Assembly: GCA_043772905.1 (NCBI GenBank)
Contig: JAYVFS010000314.1
Coordinates: 1 to 24,472, forward strand
DNA from: JAAFJT01 sp043772905
Lineage (GTDB): Bacteria; Bacteroidota; Bacteroidia; Chitinophagales; Saprospiraceae
DNA: 24,472 nucleotides
Direction: 5' to 3'
Positions within the stretch are counted from its first letter, which is position 1. Each line of letters begins with the position of its first letter. The translations under genes were made by a program, and so were the position numbers. Positions 15,177-22,331 of this stretch are shown piece by piece. The notes under the pieces were generated by a model, which saw nothing but the letters and a program-made list of their open reading frames with translations, was not told the DNA's origin and searched no databases.

Positions 15177-15260
15177 TAATGGATAGTGGATAATGGATAG
15201 CTGATAATGGATAATACTGAGGGGTATTATCCATTATCCACTATCATCTATCCATTATAA
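15177..15260. repeat. Heptad-register palindrome 3' of glnB with an ACTGAGGGG copy at its centre
   Basis: Starting at the base after the glnB stop the units are TAATGGA, TAGTGGA, TAATGGA, TAGCTGA, TAATGGA, TAATACT, GAGGGGT, ATTATCC, ATTATCC, ACTATCA, TCTATCC and ATTATAA: twelve heptads in register. The left half is the near reverse complement of the right. TACTGAGGGGT sits at the apex without breaking register. It separates convergent glnB and the DUF4397 gene and may act as a bidirectional terminator. Confidence 0.9.
15216..15224 (+). repeat. ACTGAGGGG motif copy
   Basis: Intergenic, at the apex of the heptad palindrome between glnB and the DUF4397 gene. Confidence 0.95.
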
Positions 15261-15262
15261 AT

Positions 15263-15994
15263 TTACTTGTTTGTGATGATAGAAACAGCAGCACCGCGTG
15301 GCGCAACCTGTTGAACCAAACCGCGAGCGACGAAAGTATAAATCTTACCTTCTTCAAAAGTCACATTCGGAACAGTGAATAATAAATTCGTTGTGCCTGA
15401 AATTTTAATCTTGAAATCATAAGTACCTTTCGCCAATTCAACGTAATTCACCAGTGCTGGAAAAATAACATTTGAAAATTGACTGTTTGTTGTAGCAACG
15501 GCGCCGGGTGCTACGGCTTCAACATCAATATTGACATTGGCATCAGGAATCAAATGTACCAAACGCACTTTTGCTTTACCTGCAGCTGGCGCTAATAAAT
15601 TATCAGGACCATAAAGCGCACGAATCGTTTTCGCAGCGTCCTTGTCTCGGTAAACAAAAACAGAATAACCCACATCTTTACTGTTCAATTGTAAAGAATC
15701 TAAGGAAATAGACTGACCTGTTTTTGCTGCCAATACTTTAAAGTTTGTTTTTTTACCTGCTGTCAATTCCGTTTCATAATAAGCCATTCCCTTAGAATAA
15801 ATCAAAGAATCAAGGTTGATTTTTTTGCCATCTACTTGAAAGTCAATCGCAGGGGCATCAACAGCCGCATGATATACTTGAATTTTACCATACTCCTTTA
15901 CCACTGTCGGGGTAGTTTCATCTGGCGTACAAGAAGTAAAAAACATTGCAGCAGTTGTTAAGATAAGAATCGGTTTTGCTAATCTAATAGTCAT
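15263..15994 (-). CDS. DUF4397 domain lipoprotein
   Basis: The 243-residue product begins with a lipoprotein signal peptide ending FFTSC (lipid-modified Cys at residue 22), followed by a Thr/Pro/Glu linker. The mature part has DUF4397 features: KIQVYHAAVDAPAIDFQVDG at the start, a second copy of the theme at KAKVRLVHLIPDANVNIDV, and a closing GKIYTFVARGL. These proteins are cell-surface or periplasmic beta-sandwich lipoproteins of unknown role, common in Bacteroidota. The gene lies 93 nt downstream of the CNNM/CBS gene on the same strand, separated by a heptad-like repeat, so cotranscription is uncertain. It contains no ACTGAGGGG copy. Confidence 0.85.
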   Translation of the reverse strand: MTIRLAKPILILTTAAMFFTSCTPDETTPTVVKEYGKIQVYHAAVDAPAIDFQVDGKKINLDSLIYSKGMAYYETELTAGKKTNFKVLAAKTGQSISLDSLQLNSKDVGYSVFVYRDKDAAKTIRALYGPDNLLAPAAGKAKVRLVHLIPDANVNIDVEAVAPGAVATTNSQFSNVIFPALVNYVELAKGTYDFKIKISGTTNLLFTVPNVTFEEGKIYTFVARGLVQQVAPRGAAVSIITNK

Positions 15995-16059
15995 AAAAAT
16001 AAGAGTTTTTTAAGTCTGTAAATAAAAAAATTATCTGCTTTTGTCGTTATAGTTGTTTT

Positions 16060-16087
16060 TAGCTCATTACACATGACCCATTACTCA
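16060..16087. repeat. Degenerate heptads directly after the CNNM/CBS stop (minus strand)
   Basis: On the minus strand, following the TAG stop at 16088-16090, the units are TGAGTAA, TGGGTCA, TGTGTAA and TGAGCTA. They start at the stop codon exactly as the arrays after amt and glnB do, but are more degenerate. Confidence 0.5.
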
Positions 16088-17371
16088 CTACTCTTCTTCT
16101 CTGTTTATCAAAATTTTGTCAATACGCATACCATCCATATCAATAATTTCAAAAACGAAACCATTCCATTTAGTGATTTCGCCCGTTGTTGGCAAATGAC
16201 CCAGTTCATGTAAGATAAAGCCGCTTATGGTATGAAATCCTTCGCTGACGTGCCCGTCGTCGTCCATATCAAACTCCTTTAAAAAGTCGTCCCAAGCATA
16301 TTGACCGTCAATGAGCCATGAGCCGTCTTCACGTTCAAACATTTCATAAGAAATTTGACCATCATGTTCAGAAATATCTCCCACCAAAGCATCAAAAACG
16401 TCGTTTATCGTCACAATACCCACCAAAGAACCGTATTCATCAACCACTAAGCCTTGATGTATCTTTGATTCCTTGAATTTTTCCAACGCAGAATAAGCAT
16501 TCATTGTTTCAGGAAAATAATTGACTGTGCGAACCATTTTACTGAAGTCAATACTTTCATTACGCAGTAAAGCCGCCAGTAAATCTTTGACATTGACGAT
16601 GCCTTTCACGTTGTCCAATTCGTCTTCACAGACGGGATAAACGGCGTGACCATACTTTTGAATGATGGCTAAATTCTCTTCATTTGTGTCATTAATATCT
16701 ATCCAAACTATATCAGAACGATGCGACATCAATGAACCCACCTTTTTATCGCCCAAGTGAAACACGTTTTCGACGATGTCCTGCTCTATCTCTTCAATTG
16801 TTCCGGCTGTTGCGCCTTCATCAATAATCGCTTTGATTTCCTCTTCGGTCACCCTTGAAATATCGGTTTTAATGCCTAAAAATCGTATAAAAATCTCTGT
16901 CACACGACTCAAAAGCCATACGAAAGGGCTTGCAAGACGTGAAATCCACAAGAATGGTATCGCCACGTATTGTGCAACCGTTTCAGGTTTCGACAAACCA
17001 ATACGTTTCGGAATCATCTCACCAAAAACAATCGAGATAAAAGCAACTAAAAGGACATTGAGAACATGGGCGATTTCAAGAGCATAAATGCCTATAAAGG
17101 GAACTTTCGCAATCCAGGGTTCCATAGATTCGGCATACGCCTCACCACAAAGAATACCAATCATGATAGCAACGAGAGTGATACCAATTTGAACTGTTGA
17201 AAGATAAATATTCGGGATATGGGTTAATGCCAATGCTGCTTTTGCGCCACTATTTCCACGTTTTGCCGCCAACTCTAAACGAATCTTTCGAGCTGTACTG
17301 AGCGAGATTTCAGCCATTGAAAATAAGCCGCTAATCAGAGTCAGTATAATAAGTAATAAAAAACTATTCAT
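16088..17371 (-). CDS. CNNM/DUF21 - CBS pair - CorC/HlyC domain membrane protein (hemolysin C family)
   Basis: The 427-residue protein has three parts in the usual order. Residues 1 to about 190 form a CNNM (DUF21) transmembrane domain with four hydrophobic segments and the GEMIPKRIGL motif. Residues about 205-330 hold two CBS domains (e.g. GIVNVKDLLAAL and GLVVDEYGSLVGIVTINDVFDALVGD). Residues about 345-425 hold a CorC/HlyC transporter-associated domain (DGSWLIDGQ...HTISGFILHELGHLP). The family is often labelled hemolysin or gliding-related (GldE-like), but the best-studied members move Mg2+ or Na+ and sense nucleotides through CBS. Function is inferred from family only. Length is normal and no repeat copy is present. 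Confidence 0.9.
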   Translation of the reverse strand: MNSFLLLIILTLISGLFSMAEISLSTARKIRLELAAKRGNSGAKAALALTHIPNIYLSTVQIGITLVAIMIGILCGEAYAESMEPWIAKVPFIGIYALEIAHVLNVLLVAFISIVFGEMIPKRIGLSKPETVAQYVAIPFLWISRLASPFVWLLSRVTEIFIRFLGIKTDISRVTEEEIKAIIDEGATAGTIEEIEQDIVENVFHLGDKKVGSLMSHRSDIVWIDINDTNEENLAIIQKYGHAVYPVCEDELDNVKGIVNVKDLLAALLRNESIDFSKMVRTVNYFPETMNAYSALEKFKESKIHQGLVVDEYGSLVGIVTINDVFDALVGDISEHDGQISYEMFEREDGSWLIDGQYAWDDFLKEFDMDDDGHVSEGFHTISGFILHELGHLPTTGEITKWNGFVFEIIDMDGMRIDKILINREEE

Positions 17372-17393
17372 TTTGTAGTTTTAAAAATCGTCG

Positions 17394-17401
17394 CAAAAGT
17401 A
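17394..17401 (-). promoter_or_regulatory. Candidate -7 box for the CNNM/CBS gene
   Basis: On the minus strand TACTTTTG matches TAnnTTTG and lies 23 nt upstream of the ATG, inside the 89-nt divergent spacer shared with the WbqC-family gene. No well-spaced -33 TTG was found. Confidence 0.4.
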
Positions 17402-17460
17402 AAACATTCGAACAATTTAAGCCTAATTTTATGCCCAAATCAAAAACTTAATTTTCAACA

Positions 17461-18078
17461 ATGGATTCACAAAGCTATGTGTTACTTGAAACACAGTTCT
17501 TTCCACCCATACAATACCTGTCCACGCTGATAAAGCACCCCTCAGTGATTTTGGAAAAAAACGAGCATTTTCAGAAAGGAACTTACCGAAATCGTTGTAC
17601 TATTGCTACAGCCCAAGGTGTCCAAACATTGAGCATTCCACTTAAAAAAGGTAAAAATCAACAACAAATCATCACAGATGTACAGATTTCGTATGATGCG
17701 CATTGGCAACGCCCATTTTGGCGCACCTTACAAACGGCTTATGGCAACGCCCCATTTTGGGAACATTATGCGCCTGTGTTTGAGCCTTTTTTTACTAAAA
17801 ATTATACATTTCTGTTTGATTATAATTTCGAGATTTTACAAACCCTCATTAAAATATTAAAACTTCAAAAATCAATAACAGTTTCATTTACAGACACTTA
17901 TTTGTCCGATTTTACTGAGGGGGTAGATTTTCGCAATCAATGCACGCCTCAATATCAACCAGAAAATCCCAAGCGTTATGCACAAGTTTTTGAAGACAGA
18001 AACGGTTTTATACCACATTTAAGCATCTTAGATCTCATTTTTTGCAGCGGCAATCAATCGCTTGATATTTTAAAATGA
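17461..18078 (+). CDS. WbqC family protein
   Basis: The 205-residue product has the WbqC-family pattern: an N-terminal LLETQFFPPIQYLSTLIKHP block, EKNEHFQKGTYRNRC, IPLKKGKNQQQIITDVQIS and W-x-x-P-F-W-R-T-L-x-x-A-Y-x-x-A-P-F-W. The family is named after an O-antigen cluster gene and is linked to surface polysaccharide modification; its biochemical activity is not something I can read here. It overlaps the downstream flippase gene by four bases (ATGA), indicating translational coupling. Two repeat copies encode H-P-S-V-I (17538) and F-T-E-G-V-D (17914). Confidence 0.85.
   Translation: MDSQSYVLLETQFFPPIQYLSTLIKHPSVILEKNEHFQKGTYRNRCTIATAQGVQTLSIPLKKGKNQQQIITDVQISYDAHWQRPFWRTLQTAYGNAPFWEHYAPVFEPFFTKNYTFLFDYNFEILQTLIKILKLQKSITVSFTDTYLSDFTEGVDFRNQCTPQYQPENPKRYAQVFEDRNGFIPHLSILDLIFCSGNQSLDILK
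17538..17546 (-). repeat. ACTGAGGGG motif copy
   Basis: Antisense in the WbqC-family gene; read H-P-S-V-I. Confidence 0.95.
17914..17923 (+). repeat. ACTGAGGGGG motif copy
   Basis: Sense in the WbqC-family gene; read F-T-E-G-V. Confidence 0.95.
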
Positions 18079-19370
18079 TCACAACCACCACAGCCGTCCA
18101 ATTCAATCAAATACTGCGTCAAGCGAGCCTTGTGCTCATATCCATTTTGCTTGCCAAAAGTGGACTGACAACAGGCGATATTGGCGTTTATGAAACCTTG
18201 ATGTTTATAGGGACAACCGTGAGTTATTTTTGGCTCAATGCCCTCATTCAAACCGCTTTGGCTTATATCCCTTCTTTATCAGAGAAAGAAAAACCAAAAA
18301 CCATTTTCAATATCTTCCTCATTTTCAATGGATTAAGTCTCTTACTTTTTGCGATACTTCTTTTATTCAAATACCCCATTTCTGTATTCTTTACTGGCAA
18401 AACAGACTTGCCGTTCTTTGAGTTATACGTCCTTTATTTAGTCCTCAACTTCCCGCCTCTCCTACTCGAAAGCCTTTGGACAGTTGACAACAGACCCCTC
18501 AGTATAATAGCGTATTCCGTCGTTTCGCACATCTTTTTGCCTTTTGCGATAGTCGTCCCTTTATGGTTTGGCAAACCTTTTTTGTGGAGTTTTTATGGCA
18601 TGATAACCATTGCAGCCCTCCGTTATATCTGGTTGATAATCACTGTTTTACAAAACAATAAAAGCAAAACCGTTTCCACAGATATCATCCGTTCGTTTCT
18701 GTTGTTGGCAATGCCACTCATGGCTTATTCCTTCCTCAATGGTTTTGTCACGTCCTTCACCAGTTGGATTGTCAATTGGTTTCACAATGGCGACACGCAT
18801 ATTTTCGCCGTTTTTCGCTACGGTGCAAGAGAATTCCCCCTTGCCCTCGCCCTCGCCACAGGTTTATCGAACAGCCTCATCCCCGTCATTGCAAAAGACA
18901 CAAAAGACGGTTTAGCCGTTCTAAAAAAGAAATCAGAAAAACTGTGGCACATCCTTTTCCCAACATCTATTGTCTTGATGTTGACCGCTAAGACCCTTTT
19001 CCCCATCGTTTTTAACCCTTCTTTTACGGACAGCGCGGGTGTCTTTTGCGTCTTTTTACTCTTACTCACAAGCCGCGCTTTATTCCCACAATCTATATTG
19101 TTGGCTTTAAAAGAAACCAAAACCATGCTGTGGATTTCCATCATCGAAACCCTTGTCATCGTTGTTTTGTGTTTTTTGCTTATAAAACCGTTTGATACTG
19201 AGGGGGTCGCATGGGCTTTGGTTTTAGGGTTTCTAGTAGAAAAAATATTGATTATTGCGTTTTTGAAAAAACGTTATACTATTGATTTTCAAGATTATAC
19301 GAATGCAAAACTATATTTGATATATAGTTTTCTACTTTTGTCCAGCTATTTTGTACAGCATCTATTTTAA
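18075..19370 (+). CDS. Polysaccharide/lipid-linked oligosaccharide flippase-like membrane protein (MOP superfamily)
   Basis: The 431-residue protein has about 12 hydrophobic segments and the general layout of Wzx/MATE-type exporters. The N-terminal ILRQASLVLISILLAKSGLTTGDIGVYETLM block resembles the first-helix region of oligosaccharide flippases, which turn lipid-linked sugar units across the inner membrane. Assignment rests on topology and context (fused by ATGA overlap to a WbqC-family gene), not on a catalytic motif. Substrate is unknown. Two repeat copies encode R-P-L-S-I (18495) and D-T-E-G-V-A (19197). prmC starts 5 nt after its stop. Confidence 0.75.
   Translation: MITTTTAVQFNQILRQASLVLISILLAKSGLTTGDIGVYETLMFIGTTVSYFWLNALIQTALAYIPSLSEKEKPKTIFNIFLIFNGLSLLLFAILLLFKYPISVFFTGKTDLPFFELYVLYLVLNFPPLLLESLWTVDNRPLSIIAYSVVSHIFLPFAIVVPLWFGKPFLWSFYGMITIAALRYIWLIITVLQNNKSKTVSTDIIRSFLLLAMPLMAYSFLNGFVTSFTSWIVNWFHNGDTHIFAVFRYGAREFPLALALATGLSNSLIPVIAKDTKDGLAVLKKKSEKLWHILFPTSIVLMLTAKTLFPIVFNPSFTDSAGVFCVFLLLLTSRALFPQSILLALKETKTMLWISIIETLVIVVLCFLLIKPFDTEGVAWALVLGFLVEKILIIAFLKKRYTIDFQDYTNAKLYLIYSFLLLSSYFVQHLF
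18495..18503 (-). repeat. ACTGAGGGG motif copy
   Basis: Antisense in the flippase-like gene; read R-P-L-S-I. Confidence 0.95.
19197..19206 (+). repeat. ACTGAGGGGG motif copy
   Basis: Sense in the flippase-like gene; read D-T-E-G-V. Confidence 0.95.
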
Positions 19371-19375
19371 TAAAA

Positions 19376-20293
19376 ATGACAATAAAAGAAGCCAAGTCCG
19401 ATTTCATAAAAACAATGACCCCTCCCTACGGTGAAGGAGAAGCCCGCGCCATGAGCCGCTACGTTTTTGAAGATTATTTCGGGTCAAAACATGATGCAGA
19501 GACATTTCATGATTTCCTAATCGAAGATTTTGAAAAAATAAAACACCGTTTGCTCGCTGGCGAACCCGTCCAATATGTCGTCGGTTTTGCATGGTTTTAT
19601 GGTCTCAAATTCAAAGTCAATCCCAACGTCCTCATCCCAAGACCTGAAACCGAAGAACTCGTAGAATGGATATTAGAAACCGCTAAAAAACATTCACCAC
19701 CAACTGCGAGGTATCGAAGCAGCACCATTCACCACCAACTGCGAGCTATCGAAGCAGCACCATTAAAGGTACTTGATATCGGTACAGGTTCTGGTTGCAT
19801 TCCGATTACATTGAAAGTTAAAAACCCTGCTTTAACGGTCACTGCCGTTGACATCAGCGAAGGCGCACTCATCACCGCCAGCCGCAACGCTTACCGCATG
19901 AACGCCGATGTTGATTTCACACGTATAGATATATTGAATAAAAACGACTGGACACAACTCGCTGATTTCCATATCATTGTAAGCAATCCGCCTTATATTC
20001 CCACAAAAGAAAAAGCCTTGATGGAAAACAATGTATTGGATTACGAACCACACCTCGCGCTGTTTGTAGACAATGACGATACCTTGATTTTCTATGAAAA
20101 GATAGCGGATTTTGCTTTAAAACATCTTTATACTGAGGGGGTGCTTTTTTATGAATGTAATGAATACAATGCACTTGATGTTGTTGACATGCTCGAAAAG
20201 AAAGGCTTTAAAAACGTTGAATTGCGAAAGGATATGAGTGGAAAAGATAGGATGATTCGGGCATCAGGTATAGTAAACAGAAAAGGAGATTAA
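19376..20293 (+). CDS. prmC: PrmC, peptide chain release factor glutamine methyltransferase
   Basis: PrmC methylates the Gln of the GGQ motif in release factors RF1/RF2 using S-adenosylmethionine. The N-terminal helical domain (residues 1 to about 95, with VQYVVGFAWFYGLKF and LIPRPETEELVEW) is followed by the methyltransferase domain, with the SAM motif DIGTGSGC at residue 134 and the catalytic NPPY at residues 204-207. Between them, residues 106-129 are encoded by two 35-bp tandem copies read in different frames, a lineage-specific linker in a region where variation is tolerable. Both domains remain in frame, so the enzyme is probably active. A repeat copy encodes Y-T-E-G-V-L (20132). The last 28 bp including the stop form one arm of a 45-bp palindrome. 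Confidence 0.95.
   Translation: MTIKEAKSDFIKTMTPPYGEGEARAMSRYVFEDYFGSKHDAETFHDFLIEDFEKIKHRLLAGEPVQYVVGFAWFYGLKFKVNPNVLIPRPETEELVEWILETAKKHSPPTARYRSSTIHHQLRAIEAAPLKVLDIGTGSGCIPITLKVKNPALTVTAVDISEGALITASRNAYRMNADVDFTRIDILNKNDWTQLADFHIIVSNPPYIPTKEKALMENNVLDYEPHLALFVDNDDTLIFYEKIADFALKHLYTEGVLFYECNEYNALDVVDMLEKKGFKNVELRKDMSGKDRMIRASGIVNRKGD
19691..19760. repeat. 35-bp tandem duplication inside prmC
   Basis: Copy 1 (19691-19725) and copy 2 (19726-19760) differ at one base (GAGGTATC versus GAGCTATC). The unit is five heptads: CATTCAC, CACCAAC, TGCGAGG, TATCGAA, GCAGCAC. As 35 is not a multiple of three, copy 1 is read as H-S-P-P-T-A-R-Y-R-S-S and copy 2 as I-H-H-Q-L-R-A-I-E-A-A. Confidence 0.95.
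20132..20141 (+). repeat. ACTGAGGGGG motif copy
   Basis: Sense in prmC; read Y-T-E-G-V. Confidence 0.95.
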
Positions 20294-20357
20294 TTGATAA
20301 TATTTTTTTTTGAAAAAAAATATTATCAATTAATCTCCTTTTCTGTTTACTATACCT
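20266..20357. terminator. 92-nt near-perfect palindrome (45-bp stem, 2-nt loop) at the end of prmC
   Basis: Bases 20266-20310 are the exact reverse complement of 20313-20357; only T20311 and G20312 are unpaired. The left arm includes the last 28 bases of prmC with its TAA stop, the top is A8/T8-rich, and the right arm ends 22 nt before the ABC ATPase ATG. As RNA it would be an extremely stable hairpin, so a terminator or stability element is plausible, but the length is far beyond usual. Confidence 0.9.
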
Positions 20358-20379
20358 CCTCTATTCTTAGATTTGCCTC

Positions 20380-22149
20380 ATGTCTGAAAAAAAGAAATTA
20401 TTAGAGGTCAAAGACCTCGAAGTTCAGTTTGAAACAGAAAACAGAACGATAACGGCGGTCAAACGCATCAGTTTTACGCTGCACCGTGGCGAAACGGTTG
20501 GCATTGTCGGCGAATCGGGTTCGGGCAAGTCGGTTACGTCTCTGTCCATCATGCGTTTGATTGCCGAGCCGCCTGGACGTATTTCAAACGGTCAAATCCT
20601 GTTTCATACTGAGGGGGGTGATGTCGTGGATTTATTGACTTTGAAAGAGAAAGAAATGCAAAAACATCGCGGCAACGACATTGCGATGATTTTTCAAGAG
20701 CCGATGACTTCTCTAAACCCTGTTTATACCTGCGGCGACCAAGTATTAGAAGCCATTTTGACGCATCAAAAGATATCAAAACAAGCGGCACGTGAACAGA
20801 CGATTGCCTTGTTTGAAAAAGTGCAACTCCCCGACCCCGAACGCGCATTTAGAAGTTATCCACACCAACTGAGCGGTGGACAAAAGCAACGTGTGATGAT
20901 TGCGATGGCGATGTCTTGCAACCCCTCCATATTGATTGCCGACGAACCGACAACTGCGCTCGATGTCACCGTTCAACAAACCATTTTAGAATTGATGAAG
21001 GATTTGCAACGCGCATCCGACACCGCCGTGGTGTTCATCACACATGATTTGGGCGTGATTGCAGAGATTGCAGACCGTGTTTTGGTGATGTACAAAGGTG
21101 AAATTGTTGAAGAAGGTGATGTCCGTCAGATATTCAAATCTCCTAAACATCCTTATACAAAAAGCCTTTTGGCGTGTCGTCCGCCTTTGGGCGATAGGCT
21201 GCGGCGCTTGCCCGTTGTCGCTGATTTCATGGAAGTTGAAACAAACCCAGACGGTACTACCCACATCATTGAAAAAGCGGAATCTGTGGGACAGCTTTTG
21301 TCAGAAATGAAGATACCACAAGCCGAAATCCAAGCTCGTTTGTCCGATTTGATGAAAAACGAACCGATTTTAAGGGTCGAAAATCTCAAAACATGGTTTC
21401 CATCGAAGCATAATTTCTTCGGAAAACCCATTGACTTTGTAAAAGCCGTTGATGATGTGAGTTTTAATGTTTACCCAGGCGAAACACTGGGCTTGGTCGG
21501 CGAATCGGGTTGCGGCAAGACGACTTTGGGACGTGCCATTCTCCGTTTGTCGCCCGCTACTGAGGGGTCTATTTTTTTTGAAAACAACGACTTGGTGCAT
21601 TTAAATGCGGATAAACTCAAAGCCTTGCGTCGGGACATTCAAATCATTTTTCAAGACCCTTATTCGTCGTTGAATCCACGTATGACGATCGGTTCTGCCA
21701 TCATGGAACCCATGCAAGTCCATAAAATGTACAAAAACGACGCAGAACGCAAGGAAAAAGTCATTGAATTGCTTGAAACGGTCAGCATGAATGCGAATCA
21801 TTTCAATCGTTATCCGCACGAGTTTTCAGGTGGACAAAGACAACGTATTTGTATTGCACGCGCTTTGGCATTGAATCCAAAATTTATTATTTGTGATGAA
21901 TCTGTTTCCGCCTTAGATGTTTCTGTTCAAGCCCAAGTCTTGAATTTATTGATAGAATTAAGGCAAAAAATGCAGTTTACATGTATATTTATCAGCCATG
22001 ATTTGTCGGTTGTTAAATTCATTTCTGATAGAATGATTGTGATGAACAAAGGTAAAATTGAAGAAATGGGTGTGGCTGATGATATTTACAATAATCCACA
22101 AAAAGAATACACAAAACGGCTTATTGAAGCGATTCCCAAAGGACTTTGA
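20380..22149 (+). CDS. Fused oligopeptide/dipeptide ABC transporter ATP-binding protein (DppD-DppF type)
   Basis: Two complete ABC ATPase domains are joined in one 589-residue chain. Domain 1 has Walker A GESGSGKS (44-51), a QEPMTSLNP Q-loop, LSGGQ (164-168) and Walker B ILIADEPTTALD (Asp188). Domain 2 has Walker A GESGCGKT (374-381), QDPYSSLNP, FSGGQ (482-486) and Walker B FIICDES (Asp506, Glu507). Each is followed by a HDLGVI/HDLSVV switch His. A segment at about 260-345 matches the C-terminal extension of oligopeptide importers. It powers uptake of peptides or a similar solute; permease and binding-protein genes are not adjacent. In domain 2 the Walker B Pro is Ser (DES), which keeps the catalytic Glu. 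Two repeat copies encode H-T-E-G-G (20608) and A-T-E-G-S (21559). Confidence 0.95.
   Translation: MSEKKKLLEVKDLEVQFETENRTITAVKRISFTLHRGETVGIVGESGSGKSVTSLSIMRLIAEPPGRISNGQILFHTEGGDVVDLLTLKEKEMQKHRGNDIAMIFQEPMTSLNPVYTCGDQVLEAILTHQKISKQAAREQTIALFEKVQLPDPERAFRSYPHQLSGGQKQRVMIAMAMSCNPSILIADEPTTALDVTVQQTILELMKDLQRASDTAVVFITHDLGVIAEIADRVLVMYKGEIVEEGDVRQIFKSPKHPYTKSLLACRPPLGDRLRRLPVVADFMEVETNPDGTTHIIEKAESVGQLLSEMKIPQAEIQARLSDLMKNEPILRVENLKTWFPSKHNFFGKPIDFVKAVDDVSFNVYPGETLGLVGESGCGKTTLGRAILRLSPATEGSIFFENNDLVHLNADKLKALRRDIQIIFQDPYSSLNPRMTIGSAIMEPMQVHKMYKNDAERKEKVIELLETVSMNANHFNRYPHEFSGGQRQRICIARALALNPKFIICDESVSALDVSVQAQVLNLLIELRQKMQFTCIFISHDLSVVKFISDRMIVMNKGKIEEMGVADDIYNNPQKEYTKRLIEAIPKGL
20608..20617 (+). 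repeat. ACTGAGGGGG motif copy
   Basis: Sense in the ABC ATPase gene with six G; read H-T-E-G-G. Confidence 0.95.
21559..21567 (+). repeat. ACTGAGGGG motif copy
   Basis: Sense in the ABC ATPase gene; read A-T-E-G-S. Confidence 0.95.
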
Positions 22150-22190
22150 GTAATGGTGAATAAACTAAACGATTGCAATCAACTATGGCT

Positions 22191-22300
22191 GACACAAATT
22201 ACACGAATTACACGAATTATTTTTATTAGCTTTTGAAATTCTGATATTAGAATCCTTAAATTTCACCATTTTAATTCGTGTAATTTGTGAAATTCGTGTC
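22191..22300. repeat. Inverted repeat of ACACGAATT units between the ABC and EamA genes
   Basis: The arm at 22191-22219 (three 9-bp units ACACAAATT, ACACGAATT, ACACGAATT) matches the reverse complement of 22272-22300 at 26 of 29 positions, with about 52 nt of AT-rich sequence between. The spacer begins GTAATGG TGAATAA after the stop, two heptads of the other family. No ORF fits inside. Confidence 0.8.
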
Positions 22301-22331
22301 GGAAAAGTAATTGGAACGGTTTTAACACTTT

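Noticed and set aside
5676..15260. Heptad arrays as CRISPR arrays
   Set aside because: Units are 7 bp with no unique spacers of 25-40 bp and no cas genes; they are simple periodic repeats.
20368..20375. TAGATTTG as a -7 promoter box for the ABC ATPase gene
   Set aside because: It matches TAnnTTTG but lies only 4 nt before the ATG, which would force a leaderless or truncated transcript, and no -33 element fits.
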